Shown: piece by piece, positions 52,028 to 63,713 of the stretch
How positions within the stretch are numbered: the stretch's first letter is position 1
How the letters are laid out: each line of letters starts with the position of its first letter
Source of the DNA: Agarophyton chilense
Lineage: Eukaryota > Rhodophyta > Florideophyceae > Gracilariales > Gracilariaceae
Direction: 5' to 3'
DNA: 64,000 nt
Assembly: GCA_030374765.1 (NCBI GenBank)
Contig: JARGXX010000079.1
Location: 1,286,218 to 1,350,217 of the forward strand
Notes under the pieces: generated by a model
The model's input: only the letters and a program-made list of their open reading frames with translations
The model's database searches: none
Told to the model about the DNA's origin: nothing
Program-made: the position numbers and the translations under genes

Positions 52028-52724
52028 TGTTGGAAAGGGAAATGCTGAAGGAAAGGTTGAGGGAATGAAAAGGAAGTTCGCCAGCTCTGGCTTGGATTTA
52101 CTTGGAGGCGCTCAAACTTTCACTTATATACTACTTCAAAACGTCAGCTGTCTAGACTCCAACCCAAAGTAAACCCTAGACTACAAAGCAGGGACACTCA
52201 ATACTACCAATCATATTCAAGCATGACATTAACCCTAGTCAATGTTCATTGCAGCGCACAACAAGGCAATATACAGTGCACACAGTGCACAGCCCATAAT
52301 TACACTGACGTGTGCACATATTCAATATGCCAGCACACACTACTTGCAATCCGCCTCCATACACATTCACGTTCCAGCACAGTACTCCAAGTCTCCTGTA
52401 ATACACATGTCACGTCTCTTCTCCAAGTACATTCGTTACACCTTGTGAGGTGTGTTCATAGTACACCAACTGGACAGGTTGAACAGCGTGCACAGTAGTA
52501 CAAGTGCACCACGTACACACGTGTACCACAGACAAACTCAATAGTGCCATACCACTTGTACACACCGCATTGCATGTGCACATTTGCAGTAGCCAATCAC
52601 AGCCCGAGTTCACGTTGAGATCCGACTGACACGCATATGCGCTTTTCCAGAGGCACCCTCCAAAACAGCCCATGCTCCCCTGCACTTTTGGTTTTCAGTG
52701 ACAGCACAGGGTCAACACCCAACA
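52028..52724 (-). repeat. 3' LTR of copia family B
   Basis: 697 bp, TGTTGG...CCAACA. It shares diagnostic substitutions (ACATATTCAAT, GTACTCCAAG) with 62991-63693 rather than with its partner at 57962. Confidence 0.93.
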
Positions 52725-52734
52725 CTCCCCCTCT
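52725..52734 (-). promoter_or_regulatory. Polypurine tract of family B
   Basis: AGAGGGGGAG in element sense, directly before the 3' LTR. Confidence 0.85.
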
Positions 52735-52744
52735 GTCACTGACT

Positions 52745-55700
52745 TCAAAGGTCTAGGTGTCGGACGCCACTGTCTTCACGGAACCTCTCGTGCTTCACAC
52801 GGCAAAGTGGTCTGTTGAGCATATCGGCAGTCATGCAATCGGTAGGGCAGTAGAACAACACAATCGACTTGTCACGTAGAGCTTCTCGAGTAAAGTGAAA
52901 ACGAATGTCGATATGCTTGGTACGCTTGTTGACAACGCCATTTCGGGCAAGGTCAATGCACCCTTGGTTGTCAACATATACAGGCGTTGGTTCAACAAGC
53001 AACTTTACCGAATCGTCCACTTCTACTCCAATGACTATGCCGATGCCATTCCACAAACGCCTAAGCCAGATGGCCTCTTTGGAACCACTGCACAGACTCA
53101 CATACTCAGCTTCAGCACTAGACAGTGCAACCACTTCTTGCTGACGTGAACACCATGACACAGGACCTCCAGCCATCATGAACAAGTACCCACTGGTAGA
53201 CTTGCGGTTTGCAACATCGCCTGCCCAGTCAGAGTCCACGTAGCCGTGAAGTGCCAAATCGGTGTTTAAGCCGTAGGTGAGACCAAATGTACAAGTACCG
53301 TTGAGATAGCGAAGCACACGTTTGACTGCCTTCCAGTGAATCTCTCCAGGTTTCTCAACATACTTGGCAAGTTTGGACACCGCGTATGAGATATCTGGAC
53401 GAGTTCCTACAGACAAATACATGAGACAGCCAATTGCCTGACGGTACGGCACCTCCCTGAGTACATCCTGAATCGCAGACAGGTCCATGGCAACTTCCAT
53501 TGGAGTGTCAACTGGTTTGGACTGGTGCATGCCAAAACGTTCCAAGACCTTTTGTGTGTACGCAGACTGAGTCAGATACAACTCTCGCTTAACTCTGTCA
53601 CGGTGGATCTCGAATCCGAGTACCATGCGAGCTTGATAGAGGTCTTTCATGTGGAACCGAGACGACAGCTCTGCCTTTACACGATCCATTGTCTTCATGC
53701 TCGGACGTGCAATAAGCAAGTCATCAACGTATAGAGCAATCAGAACAACAAATCCCAGTATCTTTCCGCTGTACACACACTCATCTGCGTCATTTGGCGT
53801 CAACTGCATCTCCTCAACAAGGAACGAGTATATATTTTTGCATGCCACTGTCTGGGTGCCTGTCGTAGCCCATAGATGGCTTTCTTCAAACGACACACCA
53901 GATCCTCGTTACCTTGCTGCACAAAACCTGTTGGCTGCTCCATGTACACTGTCTCCTCAAGGTCACCGTTCAGAAAAGCTGTTTTCACATCCATCTGGTG
54001 CAAATGAAAGTCTCGTACAGCAGTCACTGACAGAATCATCCTGATCGAGGTAAACTTAACAACAGGTGCATATGTTTCAGAAAAGTCAACACCCTCGATC
54101 TGCAAGAATCCTCTAGCAACCATACGAGCCTTGTACCTGATAGTTGGTTCACCAGATGGTGCTGCTTCATACTTCTGCACATACACCCACTTGGACGAAA
54201 TCACGTTGCTGTCTGCTGGCCTTGGCACTAAGTCCCATGTGTCATGCTCAATTAGTGACTGGTACTCACTCTTCATTGCCTTCTTCCATGCTTCGGAATC
54301 AGGACGTGACACAGCATCATCATATGACGACGGGGTGTCATCACTGGCAGTGAGTAGAGCAGTTGCACGCCACCATGAGCTCGGCTTCCTACGTTCACGC
54401 GTGGACCTACGAACAGGTTGTGTCTCATGCACTACAGGCTCAACTGGTGTATCAGCTGCGGAATCATCAACAGAGCTGTCAGAAGCATCATCAGAGTCAG
54501 GCAAAGGCGCAGAAGGGTCATCATCGCTGGGTCCACTAGATGTGTCAGATGTAGAGGTATCATGTGGACTAGACATATTACTAAAGTCAATGTCTGCGTA
54601 GTCCTCTTCCTCATAGCTAAACTGGTTGTCTGAGCCCGAAAACTCATCAAACCGTACATCTCTTGACACAATCACCTTTTTCTTTTCAGAGTCCCACAAC
54701 TTGTATCCGTGAGACCCTGGGGTGTACCCAATAAAGATAGCTTCCACACCACGCTCCTCTAGCTTCTTCAGCTTATGATCCACAACCTTGTACCAGCATC
54801 GGCTCCCAAACACACGCAGGTTGCTCACATCAGGCTTCTGACCGTGCCACAGTTCATATGGTGTCACACTACTTGGAAGAGCTTTGCAAGTCACACGGTT
54901 GCGCACATACACTGCAACATTCAGTGCCTCAGCCCAAAAGTGCTTTGCCAATTTCTTGTGACATAACATCGATCTGACCAAGTCCATGAGTGTGCGGTTG
55001 AACCGTTCGGCAAGTCCATTCTGCTGAGGATTGTAAGGCACAGTTCGCTGATGCTCAATACCGTGACGTTCAAGTTCTTTGGTAAAACGATGTGACAGAT
55101 ATTCACCACCGTTGTCAGTGCGCAATGCTTTGAGCACACTCTCACGTGCGGTGATGGTTTTCACTTGTCTGCCAGTTTGGTTTTGAACAAACTTGAGCCA
55201 CCTTAGGAACATCTGGAACACCTCATCCTTAGTTTTGAGCATGTAGAAGAAGCAGAAACGACTGTGATCATCGATGAATGTGACGAAGTAGTGCGAGCCT
55301 CCCAAGGATTTCACACTTAATGGACCTGACACATCGGAGTGAACAAGTTCCAGTACGTGTTTTGCTCGTTACCCCCCTTGCTTGGGAGTCGGAGCACGGG
55401 TTGCTTTTCCTACTACACATGAGCCACACACATCTGAATCCTGCGCAACGTCTACATTGAGCCCTGACACAACCTTGTTTCGAGCCATATGCTTGATACC
55501 ATCCACATTCACATGAGCCATTCGAGCATGCCATAGTGACAAGTCCGACACAAGTGCGCTGTTTACATCTGAACACTGGTGTGCAGCAGTGCAAAGGTAG
55601 TATAGGCCTTTGACGCGGCGCCCCAAGGCAACCACTTTTGACCCCTTGTATACACATACCTTCTTTTTTTCAAACACTACTTTGCACCCCACATCACAAA

Positions 55701-56772
55701 TCGCCGATACAGAAAGCAAATGGTACCTTAAATTCGGTACATGAACAACTTGCTTCAGCTGGCACTTTCGTTTGGACCCTTCCACAATCAGATCAAGCTC
55801 CACACTACCGTGACCAACAGACTCTAGTTTGGAATCATTACCGATGCTAACGCCAGAAGACACCTTACTATCATATGTTTGGAACATGGATTCGTCAAAA
55901 GTCATGTGGGCAGTAGCACCAGAGTCAACAATCCAGTCACTGTTCGTGGCTTTATCAGAGCCAGTAGCAATGAGACATACAAAGTCAGAGTCGTTGCCAC
56001 CCGTACCTCGCTTATCGCTGAGCTCAGTATTGACAGTTGGGTGAGCAGCATCGACCTGATTCATGTTAGCCCCATCACGTTGCTTCTTGAAACAGTTCCT
56101 CTGGATATGACCCTTCTTATGACAATAATGACACTCGATGTTCTTCCATCGCGACTGCCTGCCAACCAAAGCTGCCTCACTTCCACCAGGATCCTCCTTG
56201 GCACGATCGTTCATTCGCTGCTCTTCTTGCAGCAGACGACTCTTCACAAACTCTAGAGTGAGTTGACGATCGCCAATCGTGGTATCAATTGCCACGATGA
56301 GGTGCTCGAATCTTTCCGGAAGTCCGCATAGGATGGCCATAGCGATGTCCTCCTCCTCAACAACAACGTCCATACACTTCAGGTCCGATGCCAGATGACG
56401 TACACGGTTGATGAACTGTAGCATTTTCTCATCATCACGCATCCTGGCAGAGTAGAAGGACCGTCGGGCGTTGATTTTGTTGAGCAGAGTCTTGCGTTGG
56501 AACACATCGCAAATGGCTTTCCACATATCGGCAGCGTTGTCGGCGTCCCGCACATGATCTAAATGCTCATCACTGAGTGTGAGACCAATAATAGCTCTGG
56601 CCTTGGCATCTTTCTTTTTCCAAGTCGACAGCTCATCTTCGTCAGTGGGTCTAACAGAGTCGAGGTGGCCGTCGAGATCCTTGAGTGCAAGCAGCAGCTC
56701 AATCTTCTGCTTCCATACGTGGAAGTTATCCTCAACCAGCTTTTCGATTTTCACCCCACTGAACGAATCCAT
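52745..56772 (-). pseudogene. Copia family B gag-pol, full length with two frameshifts
   Basis: ATG at 56772. Gag, CCHC knuckle (CHYCHKKGHIQRNC), DSGA protease, integrase, RT with catalytic YVDD near 53733-53722, and RNase H (ADWAGDVANRKSTSGY, SSAEAEY, RTKHIDIRFHF) in the Pol order PR-IN-RT-RH that defines Ty1/copia. A single extra base at the G run near 55370 produces a TAA after TPKQGG, and an RT frameshift near 53850 splits the frame again. Otherwise complete, ~1340 codons. This is the only copy in the window that shows the whole family-B polyprotein. Confidence 0.95.
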
Positions 56773-57947
56773 GTTGTGCAAAGTGTCACAAGAGGCCGAG
56801 AGAGATGGCTTGACAGCAACAGACAAGTGAACAACAACAACAGACAACAACAACAAAGAAAAAACAACAAATAATTCTTCAAGATTGAACAGACAATAGT
56901 CTGCGGGCGCACTGGCAGGGCTTCCTATACCCGCGTCCCTAAAGGTCGGACCCCTGGCCCCCAGAGCTCTTCTGGGTAGATAACGGTTTTCTGCAGTCTA
57001 CCTCCTCCCACGTCAAAAGGAGAAGGCGCGTTGCTCCTTACGAGGCTTCCAGAGGATGGTTAATGACCGAAGATATGCCTTCACCAAGATGACCCTCTCT
57101 GGCCTCTTTCAAGAACTAGCGCGACCTCGAAACCGAAGCTACTTCAACACCAAGATACGCTTCTAACGAGCAATCAATGAAGATCGCACGCGGCCTGATC
57201 CTGAAAAGGAGGTCAGCCTTCGAAACGTCGCCTCCCCGCGTACTGCGGATCAAAAGCTCCTTATGGATGCTGTTCACAACAGTCCGAGTGCCCAACCACA
57301 AAGGTCGGGCTCACACACAAAGTCAAACAACCAGCCAAATGCAGTGCGCCACGGCACCCCGTCCACAAATGCACCCGCAAAGTTCAACCAGATCTTTCGA
57401 CCGTCACTGTTATCCGCCCTAAAAGGACCAGTGGGGAACCCGCTTGACAGTACACCTGCTTTGGTTCAAGCCGCCAGGCTAACGTCCCCGAGTACAAGGA
57501 ATCACCCAAAGTACCTCGGATCAACCGCTCGTCGCACAGGCCAAGATGCAGACCAAACACACAAACACACACGAACGCTGAGCCAAGAACTCCAGGCCCA
57601 GACTTCAACAAACACGGTCCTCAACCTCTCAGATCAGAACCCGCAAACACGACGCAGGGATCCACAAAACAACGAAAGAGAGGGAGACCAAACGAAACGG
57701 ATAGCGATCGACAAACACGGGCAACAACGAGCACCCAAACACAATCACGATAATAACGTCCAACCACTACCACCACAACGCCCTCAGGGAGGAACGCAAG
57801 ACCGAAAGAAAATACCAACACCAACCCACGATACGGTCACACACCCGACGAAACGGCGCGGAAACGAAGACAATAGAACAGCGAAACGGGTGAACGGCGG
57901 TGCGGGAGAGCGGCGAGAGACGAACTATACGGCAGAGGTCAGCGGGG
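56773..57947 (-). other. Leader of copia family B (- copy)
   Basis: Inverted counterpart of 43136-44310, with the shared leader motif at 56901-56968 and the same opposite-strand 239-codon ORF (57263-57982, +). Confidence 0.75.
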
Positions 57948-57961
57948 CTGGGCCCATAACC
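57948..57961 (-). promoter_or_regulatory. Half-tRNA primer-binding site, family B (- copy)
   Basis: Reverse complement of GGTTATGGGCCCAG, directly abutting the LTR at 57962. Confidence 0.9.
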
Positions 57962-58650
57962 TGTTGGAAAGGGAAATGCTGAAGGAAAGGTTGAGGGAAT
58001 GAAAAGGAAGTTCGCCAGCTCTGGCTTGGATTTACTTGGAGGCGCTCAAACTTTCACTTATATACTACTTCAAAACGTCAGCTGTCTAGACTCCAACCCA
58101 AAGTAAACCCTAGACTACAAAGCAGGGACACTCAATACTACCAATCATATTCAAGCATGACACTAACCCTAGTCAATGTTCATTGCAGCGCCGAACAAGG
58201 CAATATAACAGTGCGCAGCCCATAATTACACTCACGTGTGCACAAATTCAATATGCCAGCACACACTACTTGCAATCCGCCTCCATACACATTCACGTCC
58301 CAGCACAGTACACAAAGTCTCCTGTAATACACATGTCACGTCTCTTCTCCAAGTACATTCGTTACACCTTGTGAGATGTGTTCATAGTACACCAGCTGGA
58401 CAGGTTGAACAGCGTGCACAGTAGTACAAGTAGACCACGTACACACGTGTACCACAGACAAACCCAATAGTGCCATACCACTTGTACACACCGCATTGCA
58501 TGTGCACATTTGCAGTAGCCAATCACAGCCCGAGTTCACGTTGAGATCCCACTGACACGCATATGCGCTTTTCCAGAGGCACCCTCCAAAACAGCCCATG
58601 CTCCCCTGCACTTTTGGTTTTCAGTGACAGCACAGGGTCAACACCCAACA
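57962..58650 (-). repeat. 5' LTR of copia family B (- copy)
   Basis: 689 bp. Shares substitutions (ACAAATTCAAT, ACACAAAGTCTCC) with the LTR at 47019, which is the start of the preceding tandem unit. Confidence 0.92.
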
Positions 58651-61265
58651 GCAGATGTATCAAGGTCATCAGCAGCACTTTCGTCATCACTTTCGGAATC
58701 CTGTGCATCGTCTTCATTGCTGCCAGAGTCTGACTCCGACTGCCTGAGTGCTGGAATCAGGTGCGAGGATCCGTCGTGAACCACCTCCTCCTCAACATTA
58801 TCGACGGAGAAGGTATCCGATTCGTCATCAATGCTATCACATAATCCCATATCAGAGCTATAGTCAGCATCTGACGCACTTTCATCATCCATGTAGTTGG
58901 CAAGAGATGATGCGCCAGGGAACTTGGATTCATCAAAAGTAACATGTCGTGACTCAATAATACGCCGAGTACCGTCATTATCAACGACGAGTACCTTGTA
59001 CACACCATGCTCAAGAGTCTCCAAGTACACTCCCTCAAGTGCACGAGACTCGAACTTGGGTCCACGCGGAGTCCTTAGCACGAATGCAGTGCATCCAAAC
59101 ACACGCACGTGCTTCAACAAAGGTTTATTTCCAGTTACCAGAAAGTAGGGACTGTTGTTAACAGTAGAATGTTGCACTCGATTACGCACAAAGATAACAT
59201 GTTTCAGCGCATATGGCCACAAACATTGTGGTAGATCGGCTTGGATCAGCAACGATCGAGCAGCTTCCACCATGGTACGATTGATGCGCTCAGCTATAGC
59301 GTTGTGTTCGGGGGTGTATGGAGCAGAGAAAGAAGTGAGGCCATGTTCTGCTGCCAAGTTCTCTTGCAGGGCAATATATTCTTCTGCACCGTCCGAGTGC
59401 AAACTTTTGATATGCACTCCTCCAAGCTGCTCAAACTTTGCCGCAATACCCACAAACACATCACTAAGAGCACTGCGATGAATCACCAGACCTAGGAACA
59501 CATACCGTGAGTGATCATCGAGGAATGTACATGCATATTGAAACTTGTCCGGAAAAGACTTTTCCAGAGGACCTACAATATCCGAGTGCACAATGTCACC
59601 AACCGCGGATGCATGTTCAAAGTGACCTGGGTACAGAAGCTTATGAGCCTTGCCAAGTCGACATGCTCGGCATACCTCCTCCATGTCACACAAGTGCGGC
59701 ACTCCATCTGCGTACTTGTGTACATGTTGCAGATCACGTTGGTTGATGTGAGCCAGTCGTCGGTGCCACAGTTGAGTCTCCGTAGACTTAGTCGAAAGCG
59801 CAAGTTCCACACCAGCATGCCCTAAAGGTTGAGGCAGTGTGTACATGGGAGATACCTTGTCACGATCACCAATGCCCACCTCAAAACCATTTGACTCTAG
59901 CGTCAAACGTACACTGTGACGACCGAAGGGCGACTCAATACCTTTGTCGGCCAAACACCCGGTTGAAACCAAGTTGTATCCCAGAGCGGGGGTCAGTAGG
60001 GCATCACTCAGACGTATGTTCGCATTGTCCAAAGGAATGATCACCTCTCCGCGTTGTTTAGATACAACAGATGTGTTATCGGCAAGCATCACTGTCCTTT
60101 CGTCGCAAGGTTCAAGTGAACCGGGCACGAACGCACAAACAGAATGGAAGCAATGTACTGTCGCACCGCTGTCTGCGTAGGTACTCAGGTCATTCGGCGG
60201 AACTATAGTGGTCCTTTCCACAGTTGCACCAGCAATTTCGATTTTGCCAGACTTTCCAGAAGACTTGCTCGAGGCGCTTCTACCACTACTGCCACCCATT
60301 CGCTTGGGTTGTGGCGACAGTTTATCGAGGATACTCTGCGGCAAGTGGTTGTCCGGGTTGTCCGGATTCATAAAGCAACGATCTTGTGTGTGTCCATCGC
60401 GATCACAGAAGTCGCAATGATGTCCATTGCTCGATCCAGAACGATCAAATGATGACGATCTCAAGGCGGCAGCAAGTGCACGAGCAGTAGACTCAATGTC
60501 GGAGTGACCATCAGACTCCTCATCTTCGTTGTTTGCACTACTGCGGGTACGATTAGTCGATTCAGAATGTTGACCAGATTTTTTCCTCCCCTTCTTCTTG
60601 CGACGTGAACTACGTCCAGACGGCCTTGCAGACACCTGTTTCGCGTTGTATTCATCTATGAGGGTCGTGGCCACGTAGTCCCATGTGAGCTCAGCGATAT
60701 CCTTGGTTCGAAGAGCTGCAGCAGTAGACTCCAGTGTGCAATTGGGATCAATAGAAGCAAGTAACATGGGAGCTTTGTGTGACTCCGGTACTGCCGCATC
60801 CTTCCCCTTGCGCTCTAACTGAGCAAATAACGCCGTGTACTGGTCCACATAGCCTGACATATTCTGACCATTGTATCCCATACGGAATAGTTGAGTCTGC
60901 ATAGCAATTCTGGATACAGTACGATTGGACGCATACCGTGCATCAAGTAGTGCGAGCATGCGCGCCGGGTCGTCGTCGACATCCATGACCACACGAAGTG
61001 GCGCATCACCCAAGGCGCATATTATGATTCCACATGCCTTCTCGCGCTTTGCGACAACTCGAGCGCTATCAATAGCGGTATCCGATGTTGCTTCAGTAGT
61101 TGCTGAATATCCAGAATCGGATTCCACAACGTTCCACACACCTTTAACACGGCATGCAGCACGAAGGCGATGGCGCCATAGGGCATAATCCTCACCACGC
61201 CTTCCATGAAAACGAGGGATTTTCATCCCGGTAGTACTTTCGGATTCCATTTCCGTGTCCGACAT
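58638..61265 (-). CDS. Copia family A gag-PR-IN, uninterrupted 875-codon ORF
   Basis: ATG at 61265; no stop for 875 codons. Gag with retrotransposon-gag core; a basic Ser/Arg linker; CCHC zinc knuckle at ~282-296 (CDFCDRDGHTQDRC); aspartic protease ADSGATVHC at ~362; integrase zinc finger (LWHRRLAH ... CRAC) ~503-545; integrase D (HSDIVGPL, ~558), D (HSDGAEEY, ~623) and E (AIAERINRT, ~658); then an acidic Ser-rich linker. The ORF ends because LTR-B begins in frame and supplies a TGA, so reverse transcriptase and RNase H are lost. It may still be translated into capsid, protease and integrase. Its sense promoter (LTR-A), primer site and leader are all in place upstream. Confidence 0.93.
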   Translation of the reverse strand: MSDTEMESESTTGMKIPRFHGRRGEDYALWRHRLRAACRVKGVWNVVESDSGYSATTEATSDTAIDSARVVAKREKACGIIICALGDAPLRVVMDVDDDPARMLALLDARYASNRTVSRIAMQTQLFRMGYNGQNMSGYVDQYTALFAQLERKGKDAAVPESHKAPMLLASIDPNCTLESTAAALRTKDIAELTWDYVATTLIDEYNAKQVSARPSGRSSRRKKKGRKKSGQHSESTNRTRSSANNEDEESDGHSDIESTARALAAALRSSSFDRSGSSNGHHCDFCDRDGHTQDRCFMNPDNPDNHLPQSILDKLSPQPKRMGGSSGRSASSKSSGKSGKIEIAGATVERTTIVPPNDLSTYADSGATVHCFHSVCAFVPGSLEPCDERTVMLADNTSVVSKQRGEVIIPLDNANIRLSDALLTPALGYNLVSTGCLADKGIESPFGRHSVRLTLESNGFEVGIGDRDKVSPMYTLPQPLGHAGVELALSTKSTETQLWHRRLAHINQRDLQHVHKYADGVPHLCDMEEVCRACRLGKAHKLLYPGHFEHASAVGDIVHSDIVGPLEKSFPDKFQYACTFLDDHSRYVFLGLVIHRSALSDVFVGIAAKFEQLGGVHIKSLHSDGAEEYIALQENLAAEHGLTSFSAPYTPEHNAIAERINRTMVEAARSLLIQADLPQCLWPYALKHVIFVRNRVQHSTVNNSPYFLVTGNKPLLKHVRVFGCTAFVLRTPRGPKFESRALEGVYLETLEHGVYKVLVVDNDGTRRIIESRHVTFDESKFPGASSLANYMDDESASDADYSSDMGLCDSIDDESDTFSVDNVEEEVVHDGSSHLIPALRQSESDSGSNEDDAQDSESDDESAADDLDTSAVGC

Positions 61266-62165
61266 ATTTCAGTCTGTTATCCACGAAGCAGATAGAACGA
61301 AACCAAACGAAATTATTTAGTAGAGGGAAGCAGAGTGAGGGACTCAATGCCTTGGGAAGTTTAAGAAAAAGGGCCACGAGCAGTGATGAATTCGTGGCCG
61401 AGCTTGCCCGAACGGAGTATCCCAACTCAAACGTTCGACAGCGAGGACGACAGCGGAGACTTTTGACGTAGCCTGCAACGCTCACCGAGACGCGTCTCGT
61501 ACGCGATCACAAGCGGAGCTCGGGTGCTCCCACGCTTGGAGTATACTCAAGGGCAGTGGCAGAAGGCGTACCCGGAACAGACAAACTTCTCGACTTCGGG
61601 TTGAAACTTCTTGATTGAACCTACCGAGACTTGCTCGAGGTAGGCGGGCGCACTGGCGGGAGAAACTACCTCCGCTACCCTAAAGGATGATCCCCTGGAC
61701 CCTGGTTACTCTCTCCAGGTGAGGTAGGCTTTGATTACCTACCGAACTCTGCGCACTTCAGAGTCAGGCGCTTTTAGTCCCTACGAGGCGTCCCAAGGAG
61801 GGGTGTCGTCAAGATACACTTCCCCCAGTTGACCCAAGCTAGCCTCTTGCGGGAAAGTAGCGCGGTCGTGCGGTGTAGTACGGTTGCTCCTACACTTCCA
61901 AGCCCAATTCATCAACCTCCGTACTCTACGGACGGAGAGCAGGATTTGGCAGACTTCCCGGTCTCGTGCCAAGGGGGTACTAACAAACGCGATATGTTTT
62001 CGCCACCAAGGAGGAAGTCCGCAGGGTACACGCCTGTCGCAAAACAAAATAGCTTCTTGAATCCAGATGAGCGTTAGTCGTAGATCGCGCACCTGTCGCA
62101 GTAGGGAATCTTCTTGAATCCAAATAAATGTTAGTAGAGCGTGACGTCTGCGAAGAGTCGACGCT
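61266..62165 (-). other. Leader of copia family A, copy 2
   Basis: Same as 50309-51208, nearly identical; shared A/B motif at 61645-61707. Confidence 0.7.
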
Positions 62166-62179
62166 CTGGGCCCATAACC
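62166..62179 (-). promoter_or_regulatory. Half-tRNA primer-binding site, family A copy 2
   Basis: Same 14-mer as in the other copies. Confidence 0.85.
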
Positions 62180-62854
62180 TCACAACGTGAGCGCAGGTAA
62201 GGTAAAGGAAAAGGAAGAAGAGGGGGAAAAGACGAGAAGAAGACAAAAATAAAAGAAGAGAAATAAAGGAAGGTAGTCAGCCTTGACAATTTACTTCGAT
62301 CGTTGGCGACCGTCATTGAAAACTATACTACCTTCGCACGCAGTTCCGCCGCCGGTGCTGACCGTCGGCGGGTCACCCACGTCTCACACCTTGCCACTGT
62401 GCGACGAGGAGTTGCGCGCCAAAACAATTTCAAACATGAAGCATATCAAATAAAAACTCAAAAAATCATCCAAAGTGGTGCGCCAGTGCAAACCACCCCG
62501 CGCACCCCAGATTCGGCTGTTACGGCCAAACCCCGTATCCAGCCCACATTCGCACATTCTCTCCAACTGCATAGCCCGTGCTCATTCAGCGCTCTCGTCC
62601 AATCAAATCGCTCCACTTGGGCCGAAGCCCCAACACGCCCCATTAGAACCAGACCACTTGTCCATACCACGTTGCATGAGGGCATTTGCAGTAGCCAATC
62701 AGATGGCCGTTTCACGTTGAGATTGAGATGAGGCGCATATGCGTTTTTCCGCGGAGGGTGCCCAAAAGTGCTCATGCTTAAAATCCACTTTTTTGTTTTC
62801 CACAATTTCCAACACTCCAAAGGGCTTGGGGGCACAGTCGACCAAACCTCAACA
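62180..62854 (-). repeat. LTR of copia family A, copy 2
   Basis: About 675 bp, matching 51223-51895 with a few substitutions and one-base length differences in homopolymers. Confidence 0.82.
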
Positions 62855-62990
62855 GTCCCTTTCCACAGTTGCACCAGCAATTTCGATTTTGCCACAGATT
62901 TTTCAGAAGACTTGCTCGAGGCGCTTCTACCACTACTGCCACCCATTCGCTTGGGTTTGTGGCCACAGTTTATCGAGGATACTCTGCGGC
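62855..62990 (-). pseudogene. Scrap of family-A gag, second copy
   Basis: Counterpart of 51896-52027 with several extra single-base indels. Confidence 0.82.
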
Positions 62991-63693
62991 TGTTGGAAAG
63001 GGAAATGCTGAAGGAAAGGTTGAGGGAATGAAAAGGAAGTTCGCCAGCTCTGGCTTGGATTTACTTGGAGGCGCTCAAACTTTCACTTATATACTACTTC
63101 AAAACGTCAGCTGTCTAGACTCCAACCCAAAGTAAACCCTAGACTACAAAGCAGGGACACTCAATACTACCAATCATATTCAAGCATGACATTAACCCTA
63201 GTCAATGTTCATTGCAGCGCACAACAAGGCAATATACAGTGCACACAGTGCACAGCCCATAATTACACTGACGTGTGCACATATTCAATGTGCCAGCACA
63301 CACTACGTGCAATCCGCCTCCATACACATTCACGTTCCAGCACAGTACTCCAAGTCTCCTGTAATACACATGTCACGTCTCTTCTCCAAGTACATTCGTT
63401 ACACCTTGGTGAGGTGTGTTCATAGTACACCAACTGGACAGGTTGAACAGCGTGCACAGTAGTACAGTAGACCACACGTACACACGTGTACCACAGACAA
63501 ACCCATATCATAGTGCCATACCACTTGTACACACCGCATTGCATGTGCAACATTTGCAGTAGCCAATCACAGCCCGAGTTCACGTTGAGATCCGACTGAC
63601 ACGCATATGCGCTTTCCTGAGGCACCCTCCAAAACAGCCCATGCTCCCCTGCACTTTTGGTTTTCAGTGACAGCACAGGGTCAACACCCAACA
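62991..63693 (-). repeat. LTR-B (3' LTR of the next family-B copy)
   Basis: 703 bp; counterpart of 52028-52724 in the second tandem unit, followed by the polypurine tract at 63694-63703. Confidence 0.92.
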
Positions 63694-63713
63694 CTCCCCC
63701 TCTGTCACCTACT

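Larger units (their letters stand above)
52028..58650 (-). mobile_element. Copia family B, complete structure (- strand), 6.6 kb
   Basis: 5' LTR (57962-58650), primer site, leader, gag-pol, polypurine tract and 3' LTR (52028-52724) are all present. The flanking pentamers GCGGC and GCAGA do not match, and the left flank is family-A gag while the right flank is family-A pol. So the ends are not from one insertion; recombination between B copies is the likely explanation. Two frameshifts break the polyprotein. Confidence 0.92.

Noticed and set aside
53500-58650. Family-B element as a clean single insertion
   Set aside because: Flanking pentamers differ (GCGGC, GCAGA) and the flanks come from different parts of family A, so it is not a simple insertion.
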